From Eulemur rufifrons (taxonomy: Eukaryota; Chordata; Mammalia; Primates; Lemuridae), in NCBI RefSeq assembly GCF_041146395.1, contig NC_090983.1, positions 65,293,501-65,357,500 of the forward strand: 64,000 nt of DNA. Reading direction: 5' to 3'. A program made the translations under genes and the position numbers. Below are positions 1-13,114 of this stretch, in pieces. The notes under the pieces were generated by a model. The model was given only the letters and a program-made list of their open reading frames with translations, made no database searches and had not been told where the DNA came from. Positions within the stretch are counted from its first letter, which is position 1. Each line of letters opens with the position of its first letter.

Positions 1-304
1 GACTATATATTCCTAGAGGACTATGTTCTGAGGATCAGAAGAACTGTGTTTTCAGTAACCATATTGTTGTGTTAGTGTTGGTTTTGCTATTCTGAGACTA
101 TTAGTTGAATATTATGTCATAAGTCAAATGAGTAATTCTGTGTTGAGTGCTGAAAGTGTCAAGATTTTTGGCACATAAACTAAGACTTTTGGCATGTCAA
201 AAGCAAGGACTACAGGTGTAAAAATTAATATGATACAATAAAAATACTGTAGTTCTGAATTTGAATTGAAAGTGTTGATGTGATCTCTGTCATTAAAGAA
301 TGAA

Positions 305-573
305 ATAGCTGTGTATGGTGGCTCATGTCTATAATCCCAGCATTTTGGGAGGCCGAGGAGGGAGGATCAGTTGAGACCAGGAGTTTGAGACTAGCCTGGC
401 AACCCTGTCTCTACAAAATAAAAATATTAGCTTTGTGTGATGGTGCATGCCTGTAGTCCTAGCTACTCAGGAGGCTGAAGCAGGAGGATGGCTTGAGCCC
501 AGGAGTTCTAGGCTGCAGTGAGCAGTGATGGCACCATTGCACTCCAGTCCGGGTGATAGAACAAGACTCTTCC

Positions 574-604
<31 letters not shown>
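305..604 (+). mobile_element. Alu (AluJ-like), + orientation
   Basis: Dimeric 7SL-type Alu beginning near 'gctgtgtatggtggctcatg', with both monomer signatures and a 3' A run of about 28 bases. It is well diverged and lacks the lemur-specific linker insertion, so it belongs to an older copy class. Confidence 0.9.
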
Positions 605-652
605 TGAGAGAGAGAGAGAGAGAGAAAGAAAAAAGAAAAAAAAATTTTTTTA
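605..652 (+). repeat. (GA)n microsatellite and A-rich tract
   Basis: About ten GA dinucleotides followed by an A/G-rich and A-rich run. It grows out of the A tail of the preceding Alu and separates it from the next Alu. Likely to vary in length. Confidence 0.85.
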
Positions 653-656
653 GAGG

Positions 657-952
657 GGCTGGGCATGGTGGCTCATGCCTGTAATCATAAGCATTTTGGG
701 AGGCTGAGGCAGGAGGATCACTTGAGGCCAGGAGTTTGAGACCAACTGGGCAACAGCAAGACCCTGTCTCTATAAAAATTTTTATAAATTAGTTGGATGT
801 GGTAGTGCACTCCTGTAGTCCCAGCTACTTGGGAGGCTGAGACAGTAGGATCACTTGAGCCAAGGAGTTTGAGGTTGCAGTGAACTATGATCATGCCACT
901 GCACTTTAGCCCAGGCAAGAGTGAGACCCAGTTACCAAAAAACAAAAAAAAA
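657..952 (+). mobile_element. Alu (AluJ-like), + orientation, tandem with the previous copy
   Basis: Starts 'ggggctgggcatggtggc', both arms are present, and it ends with a short A-rich tail. The two Alus lie head to tail about 50 bp apart. Confidence 0.9.
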
Positions 953-1989
953 ATTATTTTTAATGAATTCTTTTCTTTAATTGTAAAATCTGATCATTTT
1001 GAAACAGATTTGATAAAATACTAGCTTCAATGTTAGTATTTTACAACTTAATAGTTATAGCATTGTTGTTTTTCTTGCCATACTTTTGTTTTCTTTTAAA
1101 ATAAGATGTATCAATTTAAGGTACATAAATAATGAATACACATATTCATTTATTGAACAAATATTTAATAAGCAACCATTTTGAGCCAAGTACTCTTCTG
1201 AGGCTCTCTGGGAAATATAAGATACTGCAAACATGATTTCTTATTGTTAAGCAAATTAATGCAAGTTCATAAATGTAATACAGGATTAAGTGCAGTAAAA
1301 GTGGCAGTGATAAGATACTTTTTAAATTTTGTAGATTTTAGAACTTTGACTTCTCTAAATTGTCAATAGTCATAGTGCTAAGTGTTTGGGATCAATGACT
1401 TTCAGCTTGTACAATCAGGTAAACCTTTATGGGGTGTCATTTTGACAAGGGGTTTAAGAACAGGGAGAATTGATATGGGGGAGGGGATGAAGAACATTGT
1501 AAGGAGAGGAGAACAACTGGAATTAAGACAAGGATTTGGGAAACTGTGTTGCAAAAATCAGGTGATGATGATTAGTTGAGTTTGATTGGAGAATACAAAG
1601 AATACAAAGTTTTGGGAAGTAGGAAAGTCCACTAAGGAGTTTGGGATTAATTCTGTTGTTAATATGGGGAATGATGGGAGGGTAGGTATGTGCTGTCACA
1701 ATGATTTTTTCAGAGGATTGATTCATGGGGAGAAAAGGAACACTTAGATGACAGATCAGGAAAGAGAAAAATGAAAAAAAGGGTTAGGATAGTAATAATG
1801 GCTATCTCTAGCAACAAGTGGCTAAAATAGATATTAGAGAATTTTTACTTCTATTATGGTATATAAGAAGTTTAAAAGTAATATGTTTGCTGAAAATTTA
1901 AATTTAGAGCCCTAAAATGCTATAAACTTTAACAGAAGACATTCAGTAGTCACCAATTATAGAGTTGATTTTCAACCATTAGTATTATA

Positions 1990-2924
1990 CACAAGCAGTC
2001 TCCAGGTTATGGATGAGATAGGTTCCTGAGAACATCTTTAGGTCGGATTTGAATGTAATGCAGATTCCTGTTGAACAGCACATATATAGTAATATTAATA
2101 ATAATAACAATACTATAATGGCTCATATGTGATAATAATGTAGTATAATACTGTAATTATAATACCCTTGTACTGTAATAAGTTACAGAAAATATTGTGC
2201 TCTTTCAATTCAAGCAAGCAACATAAGAACAAACTCATACAAAAAATTTAGATAGGAGATAGGAGAAATTTCAAAACAGAATATTAAAGGTTAACACTCA
2301 CCTATTGTTACATCAATGCTAGGCTAGGAATATTACACTTATGTTTATCTTCTAACCAAATCTATAATAACCTTTCCATTTCAATAATTAATCCACTATG
2401 CTGCTTGGTAATAATTGATGCTTTCATTGGAGCACTGCCTTTCACACGTTCCATTATTCTCATTTTATCCTTTATAATTGTTCCCATAGTGGAGCTTCTG
2501 AAGCCTGATGCTTTCCCAATGAATGATGGCATCTGGCCTTTCTCCGAATGCTTATTTCTACTTTTGTTTCCATTGTAATCACCTTTTTCTTTGCTGCAGG
2601 CTTGCCTGGACTTGCAGTGGACTTTTGCTTTGGAGGCATGATTATAAGGGTAAACATGGGCTCACAAAATTGAATAAAAAAGTTAAGACAAAAATGATGC
2701 TGTGCATTAGCAACCATAAAAACGAGACCAGGTGCTAGCATAAAGTTGTTGCACTAAGAAACTACTTATGCCATGTGGGTTTGTTTACATGTACAGAAGA
2801 TACTAGTTCCTGAATTATTAATGTAATTACTTAATTATAAATTATCCTTATGGGGAGTCTTGGGAGCCCATTCATAAGTATGGAATGTTGTAAGTCGGAT
2901 CGTCTGTAACCTGGGGACTGCTTG
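1990..2924 (-). mobile_element. Tigger (pogo-type) DNA transposon, internally degraded
   Basis: Terminal inverted repeats are visible: the left end reads caagcagtctccaggttatg and the right end closes with gtaacctggggactgcttg. TA lies outside both ends (1988-1989 and 2925-2926), with two extra bases on the left. On the minus strand, starting at 2639, there is a short transposase remnant (MPPKQKSTASPGKPAAKKKV, then TMETKVEI) resembling the N-terminal start of pogo/CENP-B-like transposases. It then loses frame, so this is a dead copy. The length of about 935 bp implies a large internal deletion. Confidence 0.82.
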
Positions 2925-4159
2925 TACTTGCTTACTAGCAGATAGGGACATGTTAAACTAGCAGCCATTAATTTAGAAAGCATTAAACATCAGAAATGCA
3001 CATACATGATTACTTATGTTTGGAATGTTTGAAAGTACCTTTTAAATCTATACGCATTTGGTGAAGTTTCATATTTTCTAAGCCTAGTTGTTGATATCAA
3101 TAGCCAGGTAAAGGAGGTGAGAACATGGAATTAGTGCTGATAGGACTAGGCTACATTTTTGTAAGCCTGTTTTCAAAATTATTTTTAAGGTTAATATCAC
3201 CGTAAGACATATTAGGTAAAATTTACGTAAATTTAACAGTAGCCATAAAATAGATTCCTGCAAACTTTTGCTTTTTTGTGGATCTTTATATTAGGTCCTG
3301 GAAAAGCTATTTTTTAAAGAAAGTTTTCATTCTGGCCTCATGGGCAAGGCCAGTGATGTCAGAAGGCATGTTATAGGTGCATTTTGTTGCCAATCTTGCC
3401 TGAGAAAAATGGAAGCCAATCAGGGATGCATACTGGAGCTCCAGAGGTTAGCAGTGTGCCAGCCTAAGCACCATTTAATGGGTTAAATGTTAATTTCTCT
3501 GTATATCTCTCTATAGCTTCTGTGACAAGGATTATCAATATCGGCTTTAATATCTTCAAGGTGTACTTATAATAGTTATCAGTCTTGTAGGAATTAACAT
3601 GAGATGTTAATAGAATATTAAGATTTTGTTTAGGTTACATGGGTCACACCCATGCTATTATAGCAAACTTCCAGGAGGTTAGGCAGATTCTATTGCTACT
3701 TTGGACTTCTGTAGTATAAAATTTTATATAAAATAATTGAACCGCTTTCTAAGACCTGGATTAAAAGTGTAGAAGGGGAGATTTCACTACCTTACATATT
3801 TCATCTATGTATTTCATATCTGTTTTGATCTACATTTTCTGAAAGATTCTTAGTAATAAGTAAATTTAGTATTCATAAAAGGAATTAAAGCATGTATTTT
3901 TCTGTATATTCTTTTGGACCCCTAGCATTATAAAATTTTGTCATAAGGGAAAAATTAACATTGTAAGAAGTTAGTTTTTGACATTGACTTTAAGAAAAAG
4001 AATAGGAGAGAAACAATACAATATAATTCCAAGTTTCAGCTTACTTTCAGGGAATGAATTGATGTTTCTCTGGTTCTTTCCAATTTGAATGCATTTGGCA
4101 AAAGTTGTATACTTAGTTAAAAATGTCCATTTTTGTCTAGAATTCAATTTTTCTTTGGC

Positions 4160-4620
4160 TTTATCCAGTTTGATGTTTGCTCAGCTTCTTGAGTCTTCAG
4201 GTTTTTATGTCTTTAACCAAAAAATGGTTAGTTTTTAGCCATTGTTTCTTCAAATAATTTTTCAACACTGCACCTTTTTTTCTCTCCTTCCAAGATTCTA
4301 TTGATATGAATATTAGACCTTTTGTTATTGTCCCAGAGGTCTCTGAAGCATTGCTAATTGTTTTTCTATGCTTATTCTCTCGATTGATCAAATTGGATAA
4401 TTTCTATTGATCTACCTTCAAGTTAATTGGCTCTTTTGTCTGTCATCTTCATTTTGCTATGGGGTTCATCCAGCAAGTTTTTAATTTCAGTTATTACATT
4501 TTTCCATTCTAAAATTTCCATTGGTGGTTCGTTATATTTTCTATTTCATTCCTGAGACTTTCTGTTTTTCCATTTGTATCAAGTGTGTTCGTGATAAATT
4601 GAGTAATCAGCAACTCATTA
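4160..4620 (-). mobile_element. Old L1-type LINE fragment, antisense
   Basis: The stretch with 'tttgttattgtcccagaggt', 'aatttctattgatctacctt' and 'tttttaatttcagttattac' is a familiar ancient L1 segment seen from the opposite strand. It is heavily mutated and its exact subfamily was not determined. Confidence 0.6.
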
Positions 4621-5724
4621 CATATTGGGCATCAAGAAATAATCTGTTCTTGGTATAGTGAGCTATCTATTCGTTATTAGGGGAAAGTATAGATGGGAGG
4701 AATTTGGCTTTGTGACTTGATCTAGAATCTTTCCTTTTGGTTAGTTCCAGTGACACTAATAGTTTGGTTCTCAAAATACATGTGGTTTTTTTTAGTGAAA
4801 AATTATTTCTTTTTAGTGTCTTTGTAATTTTGTGACTCTTTTGGTTAATGGTAACTAGAAAAGAAGCTCCAGAATTTGTGACTACTTTATCTCCTTTGGA
4901 CCATCCTGGACAAATGATTGTGAATCAATTTCCTAAAGTATCTTCAAGGGCAAATTTTATGTCTTTGCGATCAAGAATCTTTCCTATGCCAAATTTATAT
5001 TTTAAGGTTATTTCTTCCTCTTAACAAAGTAGAAAATCAGTTTTCTTTCCTTTCAGTTCTTTTTTTATACATGTTCTTACATTTGTCCTTTTTTTTTTTT
5101 TTTTGCAAAATTAGGTCATACTGTGTTTATGTCATATATGCTGCCTTTTTCATGTAACATTATACCATGAATGTGTCCTTTTGTTAAATAGTATTAGAAA
5201 ATAAGATTTTTAATAGTTATGTGCTATTCACTTAAGTAAATATTTCAGTGTACTTAATGAACCTCCTATTTTTGGAGTTATAGAAATTCTTCTTAGATTT
5301 TGATGGGGTCATGAGCCCTTTTAATTTATTATATTCTTATTAAATTTTCTTTTTCTGGGTCTTTATAGGTATTTGAGAAGAAGTAAGAAAAAGCTGAATG
5401 CAAGATTGCCTTTTATATGTTTTTTTAAGACCAGAAATTTCTAAGACCACAACTGTCATTCTTTGGTTTTCTTATTTTTAGCCTGAAAAACCTTCTATTT
5501 TTTTTTAACTAAAACTTATTTTCTGTCACATTTTAATTGCTTATAGTGCCTGGCATGCTGCTGCTTTTATTTTTTTGTTCTTAAAAGCATAGTGTCCAGA
5601 ACTTAAGATGATCTATGTTCTTCTAATATGATGTTCTAATATTCTAATTAATAGGATATTCTAATATTGTTCTAACTAATATGTATTATAATAAAATGAT
5701 TTCTTATAAAGGAAAAAGTAAAGC

Positions 5725-5905
5725 CCAACTTTTATCTCTGACACTTAATACCCTTTACTGTGGCAAATTACTTAACCTTTCTATGCCTGTGTTTCCTCAT
5801 TTGTGAAAATCATTATTAATAATGATAATAATTGCACTTAGAATTTACTTGGTATAATTAAAATAATGAAGTGGAAATACTTGCCCTAGTGCCTGGTGTA
5901 AAAAA
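5725..5905 (+). mobile_element. MIR SINE fragment
   Basis: The core order typical of MIR is present: 'ggcaaattacttaacctttc', then 'gtgtttcctcatttgtgaaa', ending 'gtgcctggt'. Very diverged. Confidence 0.7.
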
Positions 5906-6767
5906 TACTAGACTGTCTGTAAATAGTGTAGTGATGGTGGTGATTGTAGTCCGAATTATAAATAGGAATAATACTGTCAATAACAGTCATATCATGTTTG
6001 AAACACATTTTTGGTTTTTCGCACAATGATGTTAAGTTGTTAATTCACTTCTGATTCAATCTGACTAGTCATGTCTTTTTTCACTCTTATTTTTTGCATG
6101 TGTGTGATTTTTCCAGTCTTAACATTTGTGATGCTTTTTGTGTATGACTTTGAACTGATTTCTCTTGAATTTTCATGTTTTTCAGTATGTCTAGTTAATT
6201 ATCAGTTTTATTTTGTCTGTCATGGAGTTAAATTCACTAAAATTTTTTCACTGAAAGTTTGTTGAGTGTATTTTTAATTCCTTCCTTATTATTAAATATA
6301 TATGTAAACAAAAACTCAAAACGATAAATAGGACTAACAGCTCCCTCATCCTAACCTTCAGACTAGTTTTTTACTTCATGAGTTATTTTAGGGAGTTATT
6401 GACAAGAATGTCAAGAGAAATAATCACAGTCTTAACTATGAAAAATGTCTTTATAGTTCCCCCTTACGTGTTACATTCAGCTCATTTGGCCAAAAATACT
6501 GAGCTATTAAAGAGCACATGCTATGTTTGATGCTAAAGAGGTAGATGGAGGGACTTTGTGGAACCTGTTGATGATTTTATATTTTATCTTAAATGTAACT
6601 ACATTGTTATTGAAGGATTTAAGTAGAAAAATGTCATTACTTAATTTATATTTTTAACAATGATTACTCTATGAAGAATAGATTTTAGTAGGGAAAATAG
6701 GGATATTGGGGCAAGTTTGTAAACAAGATGAGTTAGGAATCTTACCAACAGCCTAGACTAATAGAGC

Positions 6768-6910
6768 AGGGATTGGCAAACTTTGTCTTAAAGGCTCAAA
6801 TAATATTTTAGGTAGACCTTGGGGTTTCTGTCACAACTACCTCAACTCTGCCCTTGTGGTGCAAAAGAATCACAGCTAATACAGAAACAAATAACACTAA
6901 AATAGGAACC
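6768..6910 (+). mobile_element. hAT-Charlie-type element, partial
   Basis: Begins cagggattggcaaactttgt, followed by 'aaaggctcaaataatatttt' and 'gtcacaactacctcaactct'. This is the left half of a common mammalian hAT MITE, without a recognisable right terminus. Confidence 0.7.
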
Positions 6911-8199
6911 CTGACTATAGGCCCTTGCTCTAGGGGAAGACTGTTAGTGACATAGATCAGTGTGGTGGCTACGGAGATGGAGAAGGTGGATCAATTTAAG
7001 ATTTATGGTGAAAGTAAAATTGAGATGATTTGGTATTGGATTGGATATAATGGGTCAGGAGAATGGACATGTTTGTGCTCATCCCCCTATAGAGAACTTC
7101 AACTCACACTTTACGTGTGGGATTGGTTTCATGATTTACCTCCTGGATTAAAGATACCATTACATAAATTTTTTCATCTCTTTTGTGTTTACAATCCCCT
7201 AGTCAGATTGCTGCCAACTTGTGTCAATGATTCTATTTATCTCCTGGTTGAATTCTGTATTCTTTTCATAGTCTTCCTTTCTGGCAGGGCCACAGACACA
7301 TTCAATTAGATTTTGCTTGATTTTCATGCCAGTTTTGGCAGTAGGATCCAACACTAAAGTCGTATGATGGCATGTTACCGAAATAAATTTAGAGGGCCAG
7401 AATGGAGTGAGTGAAATTGTAAAAAGAAGGTAGAAAAGTGGAAACCACATATGTAGACAATTTTAAGAATTTTAGTTGAAAATGACAGTAGAAATAATAA
7501 GGTAACTAATGAGAATGAGTGCCCAAAGAAGGGGTTTTTGTTGTTTTTAAAGATGGGGGATAACTGAAAAGAATCCAGTAGAGATACAGAAAAGCAAGGA
7601 AATAACCAATGGAGTAAGGTTCCTTACCAGCTGTGAAAAGTTAATAATAAGTTTGAGGTAATGAAGGAAGGCCATCTCCCCCATTTTAACAGGAAAAAAG
7701 GAGAGGATGGGTACAGTGCCATTAGCTTTTAGATTTTGTAAGGGGAAGAACATTGTTTTTCTGCAGTGCTTTAATTTTAAATTTATCGTTTAGTTACTTC
7801 TCCACCCTCTACTGGTAGGTTCCTAATTATTCATGTCAGTAGAACCGAGCACTCTATTCTATAGTTACCTTATTTTGCTCCTATTCTTTTTTGTTCGTGG
7901 TGGTGTTTTATTCTCTTTTAAAAAAATGAAATTAGAAAAGAGAGCTGATCATCCACAGGAGTTTGAAAAGGGAGTAGTGGATAGGTAATAAGATGCATCG
8001 CTTACAACCTCTACAAGTAGGTGATTGACTCAACTTGTCAGGGTCTGGTTATTTGGGATGTAGAATTAGGAATATGTCTTCCATTAGGGAATAAGATATA
8101 ATTTGAAGATAAGTTGTACAATGGCTTGAAATTAGGAATTAAAGACCAGGGAACAGTGAAAGTGCCTCCTACTTGAAGCTGAGTCCTCAGTGACGATGT

Positions 8200-8297
8200 C
8201 TTGCTCAGGCTGGTCTTGAACTCTTCACCTCAAGCAATCCTCCTACCTCGGCCTCCCAAAGTGCTAGGATTACAGTTAAGCGACCACACCTGGCCCT
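8200..8297 (-). mobile_element. Alu fragment, antisense
   Basis: Only about 100 bp corresponding to the 5' part of an Alu on the minus strand ('ctcggcctcccaaagtgcta' then 'cacacctggcc'). The rest of the element is missing. Confidence 0.85.
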
Positions 8298-8539
8298 GCA
8301 AAGTTTTTTTTTTTTAAAGCCCTAGGACTCTTTCTTCAAATAAAATCTCACATGCAATCACAATATACAAAACATGTAAAAGAAGACCTTTGATGGAATC
8401 AAGTAGCATGTGGGCCAGAGCTGAACCTCTACTTCAAGGTACTTAAAGTTATCCTAAGACTGTGGAGCATTTTGAAAGGTAATTTCTAGCAATAACGAAC
8501 CTTTCAAAACCTTTCTCTTTTTATTGATTTAACTGTTAC

Positions 8540-8990
8540 TAATACAACCACATGGTAAAACATTCAAGTAGTACCAAAAAATACTTCCTTCATTCTAGAA
8601 TCCAATTGCCTCATCCCTTTGCCTAGTAGTAAATATAGTTAACAGTTTCTTATATATTTTTCCAGAAACATTCAGTGAACATACAGGAATAAGTATATAT
8701 CCCCTCCCCTTTTTTTAAATCACAAATGAGATCTTGTTGTTTATATTCTTCCCCATCTTGCTTTTTTTATTTAACATGTTAGCCAATATAGATCTATCTC
8801 ATGCTTTTTGAATACCTGCTCAGTAACCCAGTAAAGATTAAAAACTCTAATTTAAGTATTCCTTTTTGGTGGAAATGTATGGTTTAGTCTTTTGCAATTC
8901 GATATTGTGATAAATATCATTTATTACCCATATGTGTGAGTATATTTCTAAGATAAAATTCCTTTGAAGACTTTTGAGTAGGGAAGTGTT
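8540..8990 (-). mobile_element. Old L1-type LINE fragment, antisense
   Basis: Contains 'atggtaaaacattcaagtag', 'atatatttttccagaaacat' and 'atttaacatgttagccaata', matching the pattern of an ancient L1 3' region read from the other strand. Boundaries are approximate. Confidence 0.6.
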
Positions 8991-11388
8991 AATATTAGAC
9001 AAACCTGATGTTAGGTGACCAGGACAAAAAAAATAAAAAACATTTTCGCATGGTGTTCACAACCTCTTACCCCCTCTCTGTTCTTTTAAAAGTATTTTCT
9101 TTCCCCTTTTATGTTAGCTCTGCTTCTTTTCCATTAAAAAGGAGTTTTTATTTTAGTTCATCCAATATATAGTACTGAGACTCTTTGCTTCCTGTGCTTC
9201 CTAGTGTATGTGGATATTTTACATAGAGTAACATGATTTTTCTTTGATACTGTGCTTTATTTTTTTTTCAATCTCTTATGTATTGGCTTCAGTTGATTTC
9301 TAGAACTATCTTAGCTATTCTAATTAAGAGTTTAACTGTGGTTCTTAGTTAAGCAAAGGTTTAGGTCTTTTGCTTGTTCTTTGGAGCCCCACTTGTAGAC
9401 AAAAGGATCAGTTAACCATGCATTATCTCTCCTTTTATCTTTCTAAGCTTTGTATCCATGTTAGACATTTCTAAATCTAGTCAATATTTAAATTCATAGA
9501 CTATATCTACAGTTTAGTTGATCCATTAATGTAAAATCTTGCCTTAAATTTTTTATATCTTTTTCATATGTCTTAGGATAACATCTTCCCTACAGATAGC
9601 TCATTGCAAAAGAATATTTAATCCTTTGGATGGACAAGGATACTCCCTGAATAGATTATTTACTGAGCAATATGAAAACCAGTGCTTTATTCTTGGATAA
9701 TTTTCTTGTCATCAAGTCTCTTGAGGTATAAATAAGAGTAGAGTAAATCTTTAAAAGATTTAACAGAAATCTAAATTTAGCATGATACACATTTGGAGAG
9801 AGAATCAAGGTCAATGAGAGGAAGGAAAAGGAAAAAATGGAATTAAATTGTTAAATATTTTAATGCAATATGAATTTTTGGTGTGTTTTTTGGTTTGTTG
9901 GGGGCACCACCAAGCTTGTTTTTCTGTTTTCTTAACCACCAAGCTTGTAAAACTCTGATAGCAACTTGAGAGCTAGTTTAATTCAATCTCATCATTTTTT
10001 AAGTAAGGAAACTAGTATTTAGGAATCCAGATCACAGGCTGGAGCACAGAGCACCTAATTGCGAGCAGGCTTCTGTTTGAGGATGTAATAAATTGTTTGT
10101 TTACAGTGGTAGTTAAATATATCAAGTGAAAAGGGAAATCAGTTCATTTAACATATTCATATTTTCAACCACAATATACTATACTTAATTTCTTGAAATA
10201 ACTGTTTCTGAAAATGTAGATAAATAAAAATTTTATAAATAGAATCATTTTTCTATGAACACATTATATTCAGAGAATAATTTTGTCTACTGTCTACTAA
10301 GGTATTTTTTGCCCATCTTGTATTTCCCAAAGTCCCTTAACAAAAAAATTTGTGGCTTGGTTTTTATTTTGATTTCGCTATTTAAGATCTTGAAGTATAA
10401 TATATTCAATGTTCAGTTGCCTGGAAGTTATCTAAACACATAGTTACATAAAACCCTTTGTTAGAACTTTTAGAAAATAGTGGACTTGGTAAAATTCTAC
10501 TGTTAGTGGTTCTACTAAACCCAAAGAAGGAGCATAGTGACTGTCTCTTATATCCTTCACAATTATTGTATTTCACTTGAGGTTACATTATAAAGGAAAA
10601 GTATGGGTTCACTGAATCTGCTTCTGTGCTTTTAACTCTCATAGAAAATTTTTGTTATTGTTAACAGAGATAAAACCATTCTTTAAGAAAATTCTTCTAG
10701 GAGAAATATCTGTTCATAAGTCTATTCTTATGTATTATTTCTGAATGTTTAGTCCATTCTGTAATTGTACTTTTAATACTGAAGTATTAGTGCAACTGAA
10801 ACATGGGGAGCTGGTCATGTTTACATTTCTTAGCCAACAACATGTCTTGCCCTCTCTGTTTGTACATGTTCAGGTTTACACCTACCAGCGTCAGAGTTCA
10901 TAAACTCTATGATACACAAAAAAGGAATATTTGAGATACATGAATTTGAACAATATTATTAGTAACAATTGATCATTGAATCCTGTTGTAGTACATAAAA
11001 ATCATCACGCAAGGAAGAAGTATTTTGTGGTCTGTCATTTTCATAAATTTTGATTTTTGTCTGTTTTCGTAATTGTTATAATTATCATTTTAGTAAAATA
11101 CAACAAATTTATGTTACCTGGTATGAGTGAGCATTATGATGTGCATTAATTGCATATCATACCTTATCAATTTTAAACAAGTTGGACAAAATGTAAAATA
11201 TTAGAATCTTAGAGGTATGCTGACACAAAAGGAGTGTTTTGAATATAATTTTTATCATTTATTATAGTGGTTTTGGGTCATCACAATCAGCTTGAATCAT
11301 CTTACTGTTATAGGTATATAGAATTACTACGTAAAAGAAAGTTTTGGTTAGAGAAATTCCAAATAATATACTTTTTGATCCTTTAGAT

Positions 11389-11617
11389 CAGAATTTTTCA
11401 TCCTTGGCAGTACTAACATTTTGGGCTGGATAATTCTGTTCGGGTGGAGGCTGGGGGATGTCCTGTGCATTGTAGGGTATTTAGTAGCATCTCTGGCCTG
11501 CATCTACTCAATGCCATTAGCATCTTGTCAGTTGTTACAGTCAAAAATGTCTCCCAAACATTCCCTAATGGTGGCAGTGGGGAATGTTACAAAATCATCT
11601 CTGGTTGAAAACCACTG
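11389..11617 (-). mobile_element. MER5A-type hAT element with 8-bp target duplication
   Basis: It reads as an antisense MER5A-like MITE: the right terminus is gttgaaaaccactg, and the interior has 'ttgggctggataattctg' and 'gtgcattgtagggtatttag'. It is flanked by a perfect direct repeat ctttagat (11381-11388 and 11618-11625), the 8-bp target-site duplication expected of hAT insertion. About 229 bp, close to full length. Confidence 0.88.
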
Positions 11618-12210
11618 CTTTAGATTACGGGAAGATCTATAATGAATCAAATCGTTTACAATTCTTTCATCTTTTGCATATTTTTCTCCTGTTCAGAACA
11701 ACAAATTTGTTTTTCACTATAGTGTTTTATATTAATTTTCAGTTGTAGTTATCTTTATCCTAACTGGTTAACTTTATAAATAAGAAATTCCAAAGTTATA
11801 CATTAGAAACTATAATCTCAATGAATTTAAGATAAAGGATATACCTATTAGATATTTTTCTATAGGAGAGTGTGTTATAGATGGGAAATCATGTTATTAT
11901 AGTCTGTTCATTTTGATATCATGATATCTGGGCTCTTTTTGGACACAGAAGAATCGGTTGGTTGGTGATAATTTGGAACCCAAAATGAAAGGGGTATTCA
12001 TAACACCTGGGGTCAGAATGAGAGGCTATCATAGGAATGCAGGTATCAGATCTGGATGCTCTGGCCCTAACAGAAATCTGGAAATAGGTGGTCCTTGGAT
12101 ACCTGAACTGTTTTTATTTTAATGAATACATTTTCTTAAATGATCTGAATAACTGAGTTTCTACTGATTCTTACATACTGTATTTGAATAATGAATAAGA
12201 ACTCGTGTGA

Positions 12211-12493
12211 GGCTGGGCATGGTGGCTCACACCTGTAATCTTAGCACTCTGGGAGGCCAAGGCGGGAGAATCGCTTGAGGTCAGGAGTTCGAGACCAGCC
12301 TGAGCAAGAGCGAGACCCTGTCTCTACAAAAAATAGAAAAATTAGCCAGGCGTAATGGTGTGCGCCTGTAGTCCCAGCTACCCAAGACGCTGAGGCAGGA
12401 GGATCACTTGAGTCCAGGAATTTGAGGTTGCAGTGAGCTATGGTGACAGGGAGACAGAGTGAGATCCTGTCTCAAAAGAAACAATAAAATAAA
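12211..12493 (+). mobile_element. Alu, + orientation
   Basis: Starts ggctgggcatggtggctcac and carries the 'gagcaagagcgagacc' left-arm feature common to the strepsirrhine copies here, but has no A/T linker insertion. Both arms are present and the tail is short and A-rich. Confidence 0.92.
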
Positions 12494-12824
12494 GTGCTTA
12501 TGTGATAATAGACTAAATATGCATGTCAATGTAAAATTAACACATTAATTTTTCATGTTTATTTGTATTATAGCTTATTTGGAAAGGTTTAAGATAACAC
12601 ACCTTACCATTGGTACCTAGTACAGTTTTGAGGCATTCGTTTTAAATTCTTAACACATACTCTGTCTGGCTAAGATATACAATGCCATAGCAATGATATA
12701 TATAATCTATGAATAGTACAGCTCTTAAATTTTTACTTTAACATGAATAATCTAAAAATAACAAGGTTTCTTTTACTGCCATATATACACATGGATAACC
12801 ATATATGCACTCATTAAAACAATA

Positions 12825-12990
12825 GCTAACAATTATTGAATGCTAGGTACTCAGCACTTTACATGCATTATCTCATTTAATCCTCCCAACTATATATTTT
12901 TCATATTTCTCATAAAGAAATTGAGAATTGAGAGAAAATACATAATTTTCACAAGGTCACAACTAAGAAGCTTCAGACACAGTTTTTGAA
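12825..12990 (+). mobile_element. MIR SINE fragment
   Basis: Reads 'caatagctaacaattattga', 'cactttacatgcattatctc' and 'atttaatcctcccaac', the 5' to core part of a MIR-type element. Confidence 0.75.
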
Positions 12991-13114
12991 CCAGATAACA
13001 TTTATTATCAAATATCTCACTGACACTATATAATCTGTGTCATCATTCCTTCAAGGTTTAGGTTTATCCTCTTCAACTCCAGCGCATATATATTCTTTGA
13101 ATACTTACTATGTG

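Noticed and set aside
6962..7309. 115-residue + strand open frame, among the longest outside exons
   Set aside because: AT-rich intronic sequence, no family resemblance, no splice or start context. The nucleotide pattern around its start looks like an old interspersed repeat. Chance frame.
9905..9950. Direct repeat of 'accaccaagcttgt' twice within 45 bp
   Set aside because: Only two copies with an unrelated spacer. Too little for an array or a functional site.
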